64,000 nucleotides of DNA. It comes from Solidesulfovibrio magneticus RS-1 (lineage in GTDB: Bacteria; Desulfobacterota; Desulfovibrionia; Desulfovibrionales; Desulfovibrionaceae). How positions within the stretch are numbered: position 1 is the stretch's first letter; each line of letters begins with the position of its first letter. The translations under genes and the position numbers were made by a program. The notes beneath the pieces were generated by a model that worked only from the letters and a program-made list of their open reading frames with translations, was not told the DNA's origin and made no database searches. Below, piece by piece: positions 18,500 to 27,111 of this stretch. The DNA lies in NCBI RefSeq assembly GCF_000010665.1, contig NC_012796.1, forward strand, positions 2,199,501 through 2,263,500, in the 5' to 3' direction.

Positions 18500-18605
18500 C
18501 GTCGCATCCCTTGAAAAATACAAGCGTATTTTTTAAGGAAAATACATGGGATCAGTTTGTTGTCCGCGAAATGTCCGAAGTGCTTTTCGTGGACGCGACG
18601 CGAGC
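18496..18605 (+). repeat. Structured 110-bp repeat, copy 2
   Basis: Homologous to 11443-11551. It again opens with the upstream gene's TAG and ends GGACGCGACGCGAGC. The P2 hairpin CTTGAAAAATAC/GTATTTTTTAAG is complete with one G-U pair, and P3 CCGCGAAA/TTTCGTGG also has one G-U. It lies inside the perR-rbr-rdl transcript between rbr and rdl. It could therefore act as a processing site, attenuator or binding site. Confidence 0.6.
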
Positions 18606-18645
18606 CGTACCGGGACGCCTGGCGTCCCTGGGCAAAGGAGCGAGC

Positions 18646-18861
18646 ATGTCCGCGCCTGAGAACATGTGGCAGTGTCAGACCACCAATTGCGGGTACATCT
18701 ACGATCCCGACCGGGGCGACCGCAAAGGCAAGATTCCGGCCGGAACGTCCTTTGAGGATCTTCCCGAAGGTTGGAAATGTCCCATCTGCGGCGGCGGCAA
18801 GAAGTGCTTCCGTCCCCTGGCCGGCCCTGGGTCGACCAAGGAAGTCAAATGTCCCGTCTGA
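18646..18861 (+). CDS. rdl: Rubredoxin-like protein Rdl
   Basis: 71 residues with an AAAGGAG ribosome site. It has the rubredoxin fold markers [32 protein letters not shown]. The first iron motif is expanded to C-X4-C (CQTTNC) instead of C-X2-C, as reported for the Rdl protein of D. vulgaris, and there are extra cysteines near the end (KKC, KC). It would be a small electron carrier, probably feeding rubrerythrin. The expanded knuckle should change redox potential or metal preference. Confidence 0.85.
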   Translation: MSAPENMWQCQTTNCGYIYDPDRGDRKGKIPAGTSFEDLPEGWKCPICGGGKKCFRPLAGPGSTKEVKCPV

Positions 18862-18866
18862 CGACT

Positions 18867-18924
18867 GGGCGGCCCTTGCCGGGCCGCCCGTCCCGGATTC
18901 CCAAGCCCCGCAAGGGGCTTTTTT
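18867..18924 (+). terminator. Terminator of the perR-rbr-rdl operon
   Basis: Two hairpins follow rdl. GGGCGGCCC (18867-18875) pairs with GGGCCGCCC (18881-18889). AAGCCCC (18903-18909) pairs with GGGGCTT (18914-18920), followed by a T run to 18924. The second is a standard intrinsic terminator. It ends exactly where the convergent ATPase gene stops. Confidence 0.85.
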
Positions 18925-20474
18925 CATGTCCGATGGTCGTGGTGGCCCAGGTGCGGCGTCTCGCGGAGGCGGCTGGCGGCGGCAGCCAGCAGATTGCAGA
19001 CCGCGCCCTGGATGTCCATGAGTTCCACGGGCATGGTCAGTATCTCCCGCGGCTCCTTGGCCGGCAGGGCCGCGAACCGGGCGGCCTGGTCGTGGTTGGC
19101 GGCCAGAAAGAGCGTGGGGCGGTCCCCCTTGGCGGCCAACAGGTCGGCAAGCCCTGCCGACGGCGCCTGGCGCACCAGGAGCAGATCCGGCGGCTGGATG
19201 GCGGCGGTTTCGTCGGACATGGGGCAAAGCTCAAGGCCCAGGTCCTTTAGAATATTTTCGAGAATGGCTCGCCACATGGGATCGGGGCAAATGACCATGG
19301 CCTTTTGGTCGGGCTGGGACAGGCTCGGGTTCGGGGGCGGCGTTTCGGTCCTGGCCGGGGCGTTGTCCTCGGCAAGGATCTCGTCGCCGGTCTCGCCTTG
19401 TGCTGCCCCGGCCAGGCTGTCGAGGAGTTCGCGCACGTCCTCGATGCGGGCTTCGGTGTCCCGGGCCGCTTCGGGGTCGGTCTGGGCCAGCAGCCGGGAA
19501 TTGGCCGCCAGCCGCCGCATGAGGGCTTCCAGGCGTCTGGCCAATTCACCGGAGACGGCCGGCCGGCCCGAACCGCTCAGGCCCGGCGGCAGGATCGGGG
19601 CCTGCTGGAGGCGGATGACGGTTTGGTCGAAGAAATGCTCCGGCCGGGTGAGGTTCGCGCTGTCGCGGCCGGCGGCGTCCAGCCGCCTGGCCAAATCGCG
19701 GAAGGCCTTGGCGGCCGGCGAGGCGCTTTCCATCTCCACCAGGGGCGTTTGCCGGGTGGCGGCTCGGTACAGGGCCGGATCGTCGGGGATGATGCCGGCC
19801 AAACGGCAATTGACGCCCAGGTGGTTTTCGGCGGTTTTCTGGATGCGCTCGAACACGGCCTGGCTGCGCTGGTGGGACAGCGACCGGTTGATGACGATAA
19901 GCGGCGGCCGGTGCAGGCCGTTTTCCTTGAAAACCTTGATGAGAGCATAGGCGTCGGTGATGGAGGACGGCTCGGGATTGACGATGACCAGCACGTCGCC
20001 GCAGGCCAGGCACATGGAGACGACCTGGGCCGAAATGCCGGGCGAATTGTCCACCAGCAGATAGTCGTAGTTGATGAGCTTGTGGAACTCGCGCACCAGA
20101 TCGGTACGCTTGTTGCGCGACAGCTCGGCCATGCGCGACACGCCCGACGACCCCGACACCACGTCCACGTTTCGTCCCACGGACAAGATGGCCCGCTCCA
20201 TGGGCACGCCGTCGAACAGCACCTGCTCCAGGGTGACCACCGGGTTGATGCCCAGCAGCACGTCGACGTTGGACAACCCCAGGTCGGCGTCGAGCAGGCA
20301 GACCCGCTTGCCGAGCCCGCCCAGGGAAAAGGCCAGGTTCACGGCCACGCTGGTCTTGCCCACGCCGCCCTTGCCGCTGGCCACGGCCAGGACCCGGGTC
20401 CAGGCCCCGCCGGTTTCCAGGAGGCCGTCCTCCCGGGGCAGGTCGGAGGTTTTGGATTCGGCGACGCGGTTCAT
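18924..20474 (-). CDS. MinD/FlhG-like ATPase with receiver-like C-terminal extension
   Basis: 516 residues. A deviant Walker A motif SGKGGVGKTSVAVNLA is at 33-48, followed by DADLGLSNVDVLLG and YDYLLVDNSPGISAQ. This is the MinD/ParA family, closest in style to FlhG/YlxH. The ATPase core ends about residue 265. The remaining 250 residues hold a helical linker and an alpha/beta segment (from MVICPDPMWRAILENIL) that resembles a receiver domain without a clear phospho-aspartate. The start overlaps the stop of the upstream PilZ/kinase-like gene, so the two probably act together. Cell-pole positioning or a surface function are guesses from the family. Confidence 0.8.
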   Translation of the reverse strand: MNRVAESKTSDLPREDGLLETGGAWTRVLAVASGKGGVGKTSVAVNLAFSLGGLGKRVCLLDADLGLSNVDVLLGINPVVTLEQVLFDGVPMERAILSVGRNVDVVSGSSGVSRMAELSRNKRTDLVREFHKLINYDYLLVDNSPGISAQVVSMCLACGDVLVIVNPEPSSITDAYALIKVFKENGLHRPPLIVINRSLSHQRSQAVFERIQKTAENHLGVNCRLAGIIPDDPALYRAATRQTPLVEMESASPAAKAFRDLARRLDAAGRDSANLTRPEHFFDQTVIRLQQAPILPPGLSGSGRPAVSGELARRLEALMRRLAANSRLLAQTDPEAARDTEARIEDVRELLDSLAGAAQGETGDEILAEDNAPARTETPPPNPSLSQPDQKAMVICPDPMWRAILENILKDLGLELCPMSDETAAIQPPDLLLVRQAPSAGLADLLAAKGDRPTLFLAANHDQAARFAALPAKEPREILTMPVELMDIQGAVCNLLAAAASRLRETPHLGHHDHRT

Positions 20475-22126
20475 GGACGGACCTCGCTGACGGCCCTGCC
20501 CTCGGGGACGGGGGTGGCCAGGGGCAGGCGCACGGCAAAGGTGGAGCCTTCGCCGAGGCTGGTGAACAGTTCGATGCGTCCGCCGTGGGCGCTGGCGATA
20601 CGCTGGGCCACGGCCAGTCCCAGGCCCGGCGCGCCGTTGCCCGGGATACTCTGGTAGGGCTGGAAGATCCGGGCGCGCACTTCGGGCGGAATGCCGCCGC
20701 CGGAATCTTCCACGGCGATGACCAGATCGTTTTCGTGGATGTCCACCGAGGCGCCAAGGCTAAGTCTGCCGCCGTGGGGCTGCATGGCCTCCAGGGCGTT
20801 GACCAGGAGATTTTTGAAAAGCAGCCGCAACTGGCGGGGATCGCCCTGAATGTTGGGCAGGTTGTCCTGGAAGGAGCGTTCCACGACGATGCCGTTGGCG
20901 GCCAAGGTGTGCTCAAAAAAGGACAGGGCCTGGGCCACGATGTCGCGCGGACGAAGGGTCTCGAAGGCGGAGCTGTCGCCGGTCGTGGTTTCCTGGATGT
21001 TTTCCAGGCGCATGGTGGCGATTTCGAGCTGTTCCAGGCTGTTGGTCAGAATTTCTTGGCCCTCGGCGTCTGGCAGGCGCGCACGCAGGAACTGAATGGC
21101 CAGCCGGACGTTGCTGAGCTGGGGCATGCAGCCGTTGAAGATGCCCAGGGCCGCCTGGTTCATGGCGGCCTGGAAGCTCAGGGCGCAGTCGGCCGGCGCA
21201 TCGGGCAGGGCGGCGCCGGCGGCCTCCAGGCTGTCGGGGTCGCACAGGGCCGAGAGCTTGGTTTTGATCTCGGCGAGGTAGAGCTTTTTGTATTCCTGGA
21301 GCAGCCACTTGAGTTCGGCGATGCCCTCGGCATTGCAGGGCAGCCAGGCGGGCTTGGGCGTGGGGCTGAAACTGTGGTTGAACTGCAGCCCCAGTTCCAT
21401 GCGGCCGGAAACGAGGTTTGGGCGCTGGTAGCGGATGGAGGCCACGATGAGGAATTCGTGGCGCTGGCTGCCGGTGGGACCGGGGAAGGCCATCTGGAGC
21501 AGCAGATCGCGACCGGTTTTGATGTCCTTTTTATGGAGGCGGTAGGTTTCGCGGTCCAGGGAGACGCACGCCCCCTTGGGCGAAATGTCGATGAGTCCCC
21601 GTTCGTGGTCGAAGCCTTTGGGCATGTGCAGGATGAGCGGGTTGACCATCTTGAGCAGGCGGATGTTGTCGCACTTCTTGACCAGGCACCAGGCGGCCAG
21701 GATGGGCGCGTGGCGCGGTTCGAGCTGGAGCCGGTCGGTCTTGTTGTGGGAGATGCGGTCGATGTGCCGGGGCAGGGCCAGGCGCAGGCGCGTGGCCGAG
21801 ACGGCTTCGATCAGGCTGGTGGTGCAATTGATGAACCCCGGCGGATGGTCGGCGTCGGGCAGCAGATAGATGGTGATGTCGATGGTCTGGCCCGGGGACA
21901 GGCTGGCCGGGTCAAAGGGATGGTACAGGCTTTCGATTTCCAGGGCTTCGCCGTTCATGGCCACGGGCCGGAAATTGAGCCGGTCGGTGAGGCCATGGGG
22001 CTGTTGCAGCTTCACTTGATAGATGGATCGCCTGGCCAGGGACTCCTTGATGACGGCCACGGGAGATTCCATGTTGTCGGTCGTGTGCAAAAAGAACAGA
22101 AGTTTGCGGAGGTATTCGAGTATCAT
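20471..22126 (-). CDS. PilZ-like/histidine-kinase-like protein lacking the phospho-histidine
   Basis: 551 residues. The N-terminal 250 residues are beta-rich with a PilZ-like segment (LIDISPKGACVSLDRETYRL), possibly binding cyclic-di-GMP. A helical region at about 290-400 sits where the dimerisation and phospho-acceptor helices should be, but the expected His-Glu motif is absent (GIFNGCMPQLSNVRLAIQFL). The C-terminal GHKL ATPase domain is intact: N box LLFKNLLVNALEAMQ, G1 VEDSGGGIPPE, G2 APGLGLAVAQRIA. No membrane segment is evident. It is translationally coupled to the MinD-like ATPase. It may be a ligand-driven ATPase switch rather than a true kinase. Confidence 0.75.
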   Translation of the reverse strand: MILEYLRKLLFFLHTTDNMESPVAVIKESLARRSIYQVKLQQPHGLTDRLNFRPVAMNGEALEIESLYHPFDPASLSPGQTIDITIYLLPDADHPPGFINCTTSLIEAVSATRLRLALPRHIDRISHNKTDRLQLEPRHAPILAAWCLVKKCDNIRLLKMVNPLILHMPKGFDHERGLIDISPKGACVSLDRETYRLHKKDIKTGRDLLLQMAFPGPTGSQRHEFLIVASIRYQRPNLVSGRMELGLQFNHSFSPTPKPAWLPCNAEGIAELKWLLQEYKKLYLAEIKTKLSALCDPDSLEAAGAALPDAPADCALSFQAAMNQAALGIFNGCMPQLSNVRLAIQFLRARLPDAEGQEILTNSLEQLEIATMRLENIQETTTGDSSAFETLRPRDIVAQALSFFEHTLAANGIVVERSFQDNLPNIQGDPRQLRLLFKNLLVNALEAMQPHGGRLSLGASVDIHENDLVIAVEDSGGGIPPEVRARIFQPYQSIPGNGAPGLGLAVAQRIASAHGGRIELFTSLGEGSTFAVRLPLATPVPEGRAVSEVRP

Positions 22127-22565
22127 GGTGTTCCGATGCCGGTTATGCTGACACTGTTATGCATGAAACGGACCATGCTGTGGAGGCGTATCCTGATTTT
22201 GACCTGTTTGGAACGAAATAAACTATTTCATTGTTTCTGTATTGAATAGACAGTCTGATATGTGAGATGATATTTTGCGAACTCCATTGTTGATGATACG
22301 ACACTGGCAAAGATTTGTATGATTTGTCAAGCGTATTGCTCGATGATGATGGCCGGAATATGGAATGACTGCAGCCGTTGCCGTAGTCGTTGGCGGTCGT
22401 TTCGCATGCACGATGCCGTCGTGCCCAGGTCGAAGGCCGGGGCACGAGAGGCGTTATGCAGCGACATCGGATCATGATCGAACCATGCTCCAACGGGCAG
22501 AACTTGGGCTGGGCGTCGGCGTTTTGGCCGGCGAAAGGCAGGGCGGTCAGGCGGCCCTGGGGGGG
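22127..22565. other. AT-rich intergenic region
   Basis: 439 bp between a minus-strand start (22126) and the end of another minus-strand gene (22566). From about 22140 to 22400 it is far richer in A+T than its surroundings. The promoter of the PilZ/kinase gene must be here. An 8-bp hairpin (22419-22426 with 22440-22447) lies near the right side. A minus-strand open frame of 116 codons crosses the region but has no family signature, so I do not call it. Confidence 0.5.
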
Positions 22566-23678
22566 TCAGTCTTCCGGCAGGCAGTCGGTCGGGGCCGGGG
22601 CCGCGCCGCGCTCTTCGAGCACGTGGCGGTAGTCCTCGGCGTAGAGCGTCAGCATCACCATGGCAAAGCCCAGGATGAGCGGGCCGTAGAGGATGCCCAG
22701 GGCCCCGAAGAACTTGATGCCGCCGATGATGGAGAGAAACACCCAGAAGGTGGACATGTTGGACCGGTTTTGCATGAGCAGCGGCCGGATGATGGAATCG
22801 ATGCCCGAGACCACGACGGCCCCCCAGCCCATGAGGAAAAGCCCCCACTGCCAATGCCCGGTGAGCATGAGGTAGATGGCCACGGGCAGCCAGATGATGG
22901 CCGTGCCGACCACCGGAATAAGCGAGGCGAACCCCATCATGCAGCCCCAGAAAAAGGGCTTGATGCCGACGATGAAAAGCCCGATGCCGCCGGCCAGCCC
23001 CTGGGCCAGGGCGATGAAAAAGGCCCCCAGGATCACCGACTTGGCCACGTCGTCGAGTTGGCGGAAGATGCGGTTTTCCTGGTCCGTGGTCAGGGGCAGC
23101 AGGTAGCGCAGACGTTGCATCATGCGTTCGCCGTCGCGGATGAGGAAAAACAGCACGAACATGAGGATCACGAAGTTCATGGTCAGCACGAACACGTTGC
23201 CGATGATCTTGGTGCCGCTGTCGATGAGCATCTGGCCGGCGGTCTTGGAAATGTCGATGAGATCGGCTTGCAGGGCGAGCTTTTTGAGGTCGAGAAAGGG
23301 CAGATGCTCCTGGACCCAGTCCATGTAGGGCGAAATGGCTTCGTGGCTGAAAAGCTTGTTGAAGTCCGTGGCCGCCAGTTGGGCCTGCAGGGCGTTGACG
23401 GATTGCACGCCCTGGGCCAAGAGCGACCCCAGGAAGAAAAAGATCGGGATGATGATGCAGGTGAAGATAAGCCCGGTGGTCAGCAGAGCGGCCAGGGTGG
23501 GCCGGGGGCCGCAAAGCCGCTCGACCCGGCGCTGCACGGGCCGAAACAGGGCGGCCAGCACCACGCCGATGATCAAAATATTGACGAAAGGCGCGAGCAC
23601 GATGGCGGCCAGGCTGAGCGCGCCGGCCAGGATAAGCAGCAGAAACACCGAATAGATGGGCTTGCGGGCTTGGTTCAT
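22566..23678 (-). CDS. AI-2E/PerM-family membrane transporter
   Basis: 370 residues with about eight membrane helices and the family layout. The first helices are ILAGALSLAAIVLAPF and NILIIGVVLAALFRPV. A helical extracytoplasmic or membrane-associated domain spans about 95-150. The C-terminal signature includes GFASLIPVVGTAIIWLPVA and IIGGIKFFGALGILYGPLIL. Members have been linked to export of autoinducer-2 or to sodium/proton exchange, so the substrate is open. It is a single gene, divergent from the rhomboid gene. Confidence 0.85.
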   Translation of the reverse strand: MNQARKPIYSVFLLLILAGALSLAAIVLAPFVNILIIGVVLAALFRPVQRRVERLCGPRPTLAALLTTGLIFTCIIIPIFFFLGSLLAQGVQSVNALQAQLAATDFNKLFSHEAISPYMDWVQEHLPFLDLKKLALQADLIDISKTAGQMLIDSGTKIIGNVFVLTMNFVILMFVLFFLIRDGERMMQRLRYLLPLTTDQENRIFRQLDDVAKSVILGAFFIALAQGLAGGIGLFIVGIKPFFWGCMMGFASLIPVVGTAIIWLPVAIYLMLTGHWQWGLFLMGWGAVVVSGIDSIIRPLLMQNRSNMSTFWVFLSIIGGIKFFGALGILYGPLILGFAMVMLTLYAEDYRHVLEERGAAPAPTDCLPED

Positions 23679-23884
23679 GCACCGGCCTTACCAGACCGGC
23701 GCGCCCGGCGGCAAGGCCCTGGCCCGCTCCACGTTGTCAAATGCGATGCGGCAGCGCCAGCACGGGGCGCGCGCCCAGCCTTGTTCCCCCCGTTGCGAAC
23801 GGCCCCTCATCCGGCATAGAGTTTCGTCCACATGTTGCAACCACGCCGAGCCGTTGGCCTTGATTGTCCCCGGGAGTCCGCCCC

Positions 23885-24886
23885 GTGACCGACGCCCCCC
23901 GTCCCGCCGCGCCGCGCCGCGCCCTGCCGCCGCCGACGCGGGCCTCGCTGTGGCCCAGGCCCGGGCTGCGCGATATCACCCAGACGGCCACCGGTTCGGC
24001 CTCGCCGGCCACGGCCATCCGCGCCCGGGAATGGGAACTCGTGCTGACCGCCCGGGCCATCCCCCACGCCATCCGCCGCCAGGGCGGCGGCTACCGCCTG
24101 CTCGTGCCGCGCCGCCGGGCCGAGGAGGCCCTGAACGAACTGGCCGCCTACGCCGCCGAGCGGGAAGCCCGGCCCTTGCCGGATCCCGAGGCCGACGCGG
24201 CGGCCTTGGCCGGCCGCCCGCCCACCTGGCCGACGGTTGTGGCCGTCATGGGCGTCCTGGCCGGCGTCTGGGGGATATTTCTGGGCCGCAGCGTCATTTT
24301 TGGCCGCCTCATCGACTGGCGGGAACTGGCCGCCGGCGATTCGGCTCGGATGCTGGCCGGCCAGTGGCATCGCGCCGTCACCAGCCTTTTCCTCCATGCC
24401 GATCCGGCCCACCTGTTCGGCAACGCAGCCAGTGGGGCGCTTTTCCTGTCGCTGCTGTCCCGGGAGGTCGGGGTGGGGCTGGCCTTTTTCCTGTCCATCG
24501 CCGCCGGCGGTTGCGGCAACACGCTCAAGGCCGTGATCCAGGGTCCGGGCATGCATTTTCTCGGCGCGTCCACGGCCGTGTTCGGCGCTCTTGGCGCCCT
24601 TGGCGGAGCGCGGCTGGCCCACCGCTGGCCGCCCTTGACTTTTCGCCGCTCGGCCCCGGCCGGGGCGGTGCTCATGCTGCTGGCCATGCTCGGAGCCGGC
24701 GGCGAGGACGCCGGTCCCATCGATCTGGCCGGCCATTTCTTCGGCTTTCTGTGCGGCGCGGTCCTTGGCCTGTGCGCCGGTTTCGCCGTGGCCCGCCAGG
24801 GCCGGCCCGGCCGCGCCGCCCAGGCCGCCTTCGCCGCCGCCGCTCTGGGCGTGGCGGCTTGGGCTTTTGGCGCGGCGTTGAGGTAA
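23885..24886 (+). CDS. Rhomboid-family intramembrane serine protease
   Basis: 333 residues from the GTG at 23885, placed 8 nt after CGGGAG; an in-frame TTG at 23864 is less likely. A soluble N-terminal domain of about 115 residues (AREWELVLTARAIPHAIRRQ) precedes six or more helices. Catalytic features are complete: HADPAHLFGNAASGALF in helix 2, serine S229 in GASTAVFG and histidine H284 in DLAGHFFGF. It would cleave single-span membrane proteins inside the bilayer. A copy of the GGAAGATGCCTC repeat lies just after the stop. Confidence 0.9.
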   Translation: MTDAPRPAAPRRALPPPTRASLWPRPGLRDITQTATGSASPATAIRAREWELVLTARAIPHAIRRQGGGYRLLVPRRRAEEALNELAAYAAEREARPLPDPEADAAALAGRPPTWPTVVAVMGVLAGVWGIFLGRSVIFGRLIDWRELAAGDSARMLAGQWHRAVTSLFLHADPAHLFGNAASGALFLSLLSREVGVGLAFFLSIAAGGCGNTLKAVIQGPGMHFLGASTAVFGALGALGGARLAHRWPPLTFRRSAPAGAVLMLLAMLGAGGEDAGPIDLAGHFFGFLCGAVLGLCAGFAVARQGRPGRAAQAAFAAAALGVAAWAFGAALR

Positions 24887-24899
24887 GGAAAAGGCTGGA

Positions 24900-25020
24900 A
24901 GAGAAGGAAGATGCCTCCGGCGGCTGGGGGCCTGAGGCCCCCAGACCTCCCAAATGGGGATAGGGGGGCGAAACGGGGTGGGGCGGCCAGGAAGGCTTTG
25001 CCTTGGGCGGCGTTTTCGGA
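24900..25020 (+). repeat. GGAAGATGCCTC repeat, intact copy
   Basis: GGAAGATGCCTCCGG (24906-24920) is followed by a hairpin CTGGGGGCC (24924-24932) / GGCCCCCAG (24936-24944), then GACC-CCC-AAATGGGG and a GGAAGGCTT block. The same order is seen in the copy split by IS110 (5331-5345 and 6502 onward) and, shorter, at 29155. This copy gives the uninterrupted sequence that defines the insertion point. Confidence 0.75.
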
Positions 25021-25088
25021 TAAGCCCATGGATCGTCGCCGGTCGCGCCGGTTGAAGCGGCGGCAAGACGCCTGCAAGTGGGGATGCC

Positions 25089-25592
25089 ATGAGCCTTAAG
25101 GGCCTTGTGTTCGAGGGTGAGGAGATCCGGTACCGGACGGGCAAGCACTGGATCGTGCTGGCCAAGGCGGCGGTGCTGTTTGCCTTGGCCCTGATCGTCT
25201 GGTCGAGCGAACCGACGCTCACCAAGCTTGTGCAGTTCAAGGTGCCCGAGGAACTGGAACGCTTCGTGCCGAAGATCCTGGCTGTCGGCGTGTGGCTTAT
25301 TCGCTATGTGTTCTTCATACTGTTCACGCTGCTGGCCTTGGTGCGGCTTTTCTCCTTTTTCACCCTGCGCGTGGGCCTCACCGACAAGCGTCTGTTGTGC
25401 GATGACGCGCTTTTCGGCAGCTTCTCGCTGGATCTCGGTAAGATCGAGTCGGTCAAGTGCGAGCCTGGCGTTTTCGGCGGCCTGCTCGGCTACGGCAAGA
25501 TGATCCTGACCGCCTCGAGCAGCCAGCGGCTGGTTATCACCAACCTGCGCCGGCCCCATGTGCTGGCTCAGGAGATTTTCGCCGCGAAATAG
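25089..25592 (+). CDS. Membrane protein with bacterial PH domain
   Basis: 167 residues. Two membrane helices (about 18-37, WIVLAKAAVLFALALIVWSS; and 60-85, ILAVGVWLIRYVFFILFTLL) sit before a bacterial PH-like domain (LRVGLTDKRLLCDDALFGSF, then KIESVKCEPGVFGGLLGYGK and LVITNLRRPHVLAQEI). This is the YdbS/YdbT-like (bPH2) layout. The role of this family is unknown; it may sense or organise membranes. It lies upstream of a histidine kinase on the same strand, 63 nt away. Confidence 0.8.
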   Translation: MSLKGLVFEGEEIRYRTGKHWIVLAKAAVLFALALIVWSSEPTLTKLVQFKVPEELERFVPKILAVGVWLIRYVFFILFTLLALVRLFSFFTLRVGLTDKRLLCDDALFGSFSLDLGKIESVKCEPGVFGGLLGYGKMILTASSSQRLVITNLRRPHVLAQEIFAAK

Positions 25593-25655
25593 CCCTCCGG
25601 GGCCGGCCCGGGCCGCCCGACCCGTGGCCGCCTTTCCGGGCCGTGGACCGCCGCC

Positions 25656-27110
25656 ATGTACCTTTCCCGCAAGCCCATCAAACACTACGGCATCTTGTTC
25701 AAGCTGCTGGTGGTTTTCATCGGCATCATGGTGGTGGCCTATTTCACCATCTCCACGCTGCTCATCTATATCAAGGATTCCGTCAACATCTCCCGTGATA
25801 TCGTCAAGGTCCGCATCGAGGTGCTCACCATCTCCCAGCGCCTGGTGGACAGCCTGCTTGTCATGGAGGAGAACCAGAAGAAATACGAGATCATCCACTC
25901 CGAGGAATACAAGAAGAACTTCATGGCGGCGCTCAGTGAATATAAAAACGCCATTTGGAGCATCTTGTGGTTCCGCTACGAGGGTTTTTCCGCCTGGGAA
26001 GAGCTGCACGCCGAGTTTCGCAAGGCCTTTCCCGATCTGGCCCAGGGCCGGGAGCTGACCAAGGAACCCTGGATCGACCAGGATACGCTCAACCAATGGA
26101 TGCGCATCGTGGTCAGCGCCCGCCAGGACAACGAACGGGTGCTGGAATCCGGCATGCGCGAACTGTTTCGCATCAGCGAAGCGGCCGTGTCGCGCGGCCT
26201 GTCCGGGCTGACCATTTCCATCGGCGTGGGGCTTTTGGGCGTGCTCTATCTGACCTATTCCTTGAGCCGTCCCCTGCGCGAACTGCGCCGGGGCATCCGG
26301 GCCTACACCAGAGACGGCCGGCTGGAACCCATCCGGGTGCTTTCCAAGGATGAGCTCGGCGAACTGGGCGCGGCCTTTAACGACATGACCGTGCGCCTCA
26401 AGGAAGAGGAACGGATGCGGGCGGATTTCATCGACATGGTCAGCCACGAGATCCGTACGCCCCTGACCTCGATCCGCGAGTCCGTCAACCTCATGCGCGA
26501 GCGGGTGCTGGGCGACGTCAACGAGCGCCAGAAGCGCTTTCTCGACATCGCCAGCGACGAACTCCAGCGCATTTCCGCCATGCTCACCAGCCTGCTCAAG
26601 GTGTCCAGCATGGCCTCCCAGATCGTGGACCTCGCGCCCGTGACCTTTAATCCCGAGGAACTCCTGCGCGAGACCCTGGAAAAGGCCGGTCCGGGAGCCG
26701 AGGCCAAGGACATCGCCCTGACGCCGCGCGTGGCCAAGGACATCGTGTCCGTTGTCGGCGACCGGGAGCTGCTTGGCCAGGCGCTGTACAATCTGGTCGG
26801 CAACGCTGTGAAGTTCTCCCCGGCCGGGCGCACCGTGCGGGTGGGGCTGGAGCTGGCCGACGGCGGGCAAAAGGTGCTGGCGAGCATTTCCGACGAAGGC
26901 CCGGGCATCCCGGAAGAGGAGCAGGCCTACGTCTTCAACAAGTACTACCGCGGCGCGCGCACCAAGCGCAGCACCGACGGCATCGGCCTTGGCCTGAGCA
27001 TCGCCAAGACCATCGTCGAAGCCCATGGCGGGAACATCTGGCTGTCGAGCCTGCCCGGCAAGGGATGCACTTTCTACTTTACAATTCCTGTGGATGGGGC
27101 AAGAGCGTAG
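25656..27110 (+). CDS. Membrane sensor histidine kinase (GlrK/QseE-like arrangement)
   Basis: 484 residues. Helix 1 is at about 10-37, then a periplasmic helical sensor to about 185 and helix 2 at about 187-207. A HAMP domain spans about 207-258. The phospho-acceptor H box is DMVSHEIRTPLTSIRESVN (about 262-280). The ATPase domain carries QALYNLVGNAVKFSP, DEGPGIPEEEQ and GIGLGLSIAKTIVEAHGG. It is an orthodox kinase that should phosphorylate the regulator encoded at 27768-29150. A lipoprotein gene lies between them, as in the enterobacterial GlrK-QseG-GlrR set that monitors the cell envelope. Confidence 0.88.
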   Translation: MYLSRKPIKHYGILFKLLVVFIGIMVVAYFTISTLLIYIKDSVNISRDIVKVRIEVLTISQRLVDSLLVMEENQKKYEIIHSEEYKKNFMAALSEYKNAIWSILWFRYEGFSAWEELHAEFRKAFPDLAQGRELTKEPWIDQDTLNQWMRIVVSARQDNERVLESGMRELFRISEAAVSRGLSGLTISIGVGLLGVLYLTYSLSRPLRELRRGIRAYTRDGRLEPIRVLSKDELGELGAAFNDMTVRLKEEERMRADFIDMVSHEIRTPLTSIRESVNLMRERVLGDVNERQKRFLDIASDELQRISAMLTSLLKVSSMASQIVDLAPVTFNPEELLRETLEKAGPGAEAKDIALTPRVAKDIVSVVGDRELLGQALYNLVGNAVKFSPAGRTVRVGLELADGGQKVLASISDEGPGIPEEEQAYVFNKYYRGARTKRSTDGIGLGLSIAKTIVEAHGGNIWLSSLPGKGCTFYFTIPVDGARA

Positions 27111-27111
27111 T

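Noticed and set aside
22143-22493. A 116-codon minus-strand frame in the AT-rich gap
   Set aside because: No ribosome site, no recognisable domain, and it overlaps the expected promoter of the downstream operon. Kept only as a remark on the region.
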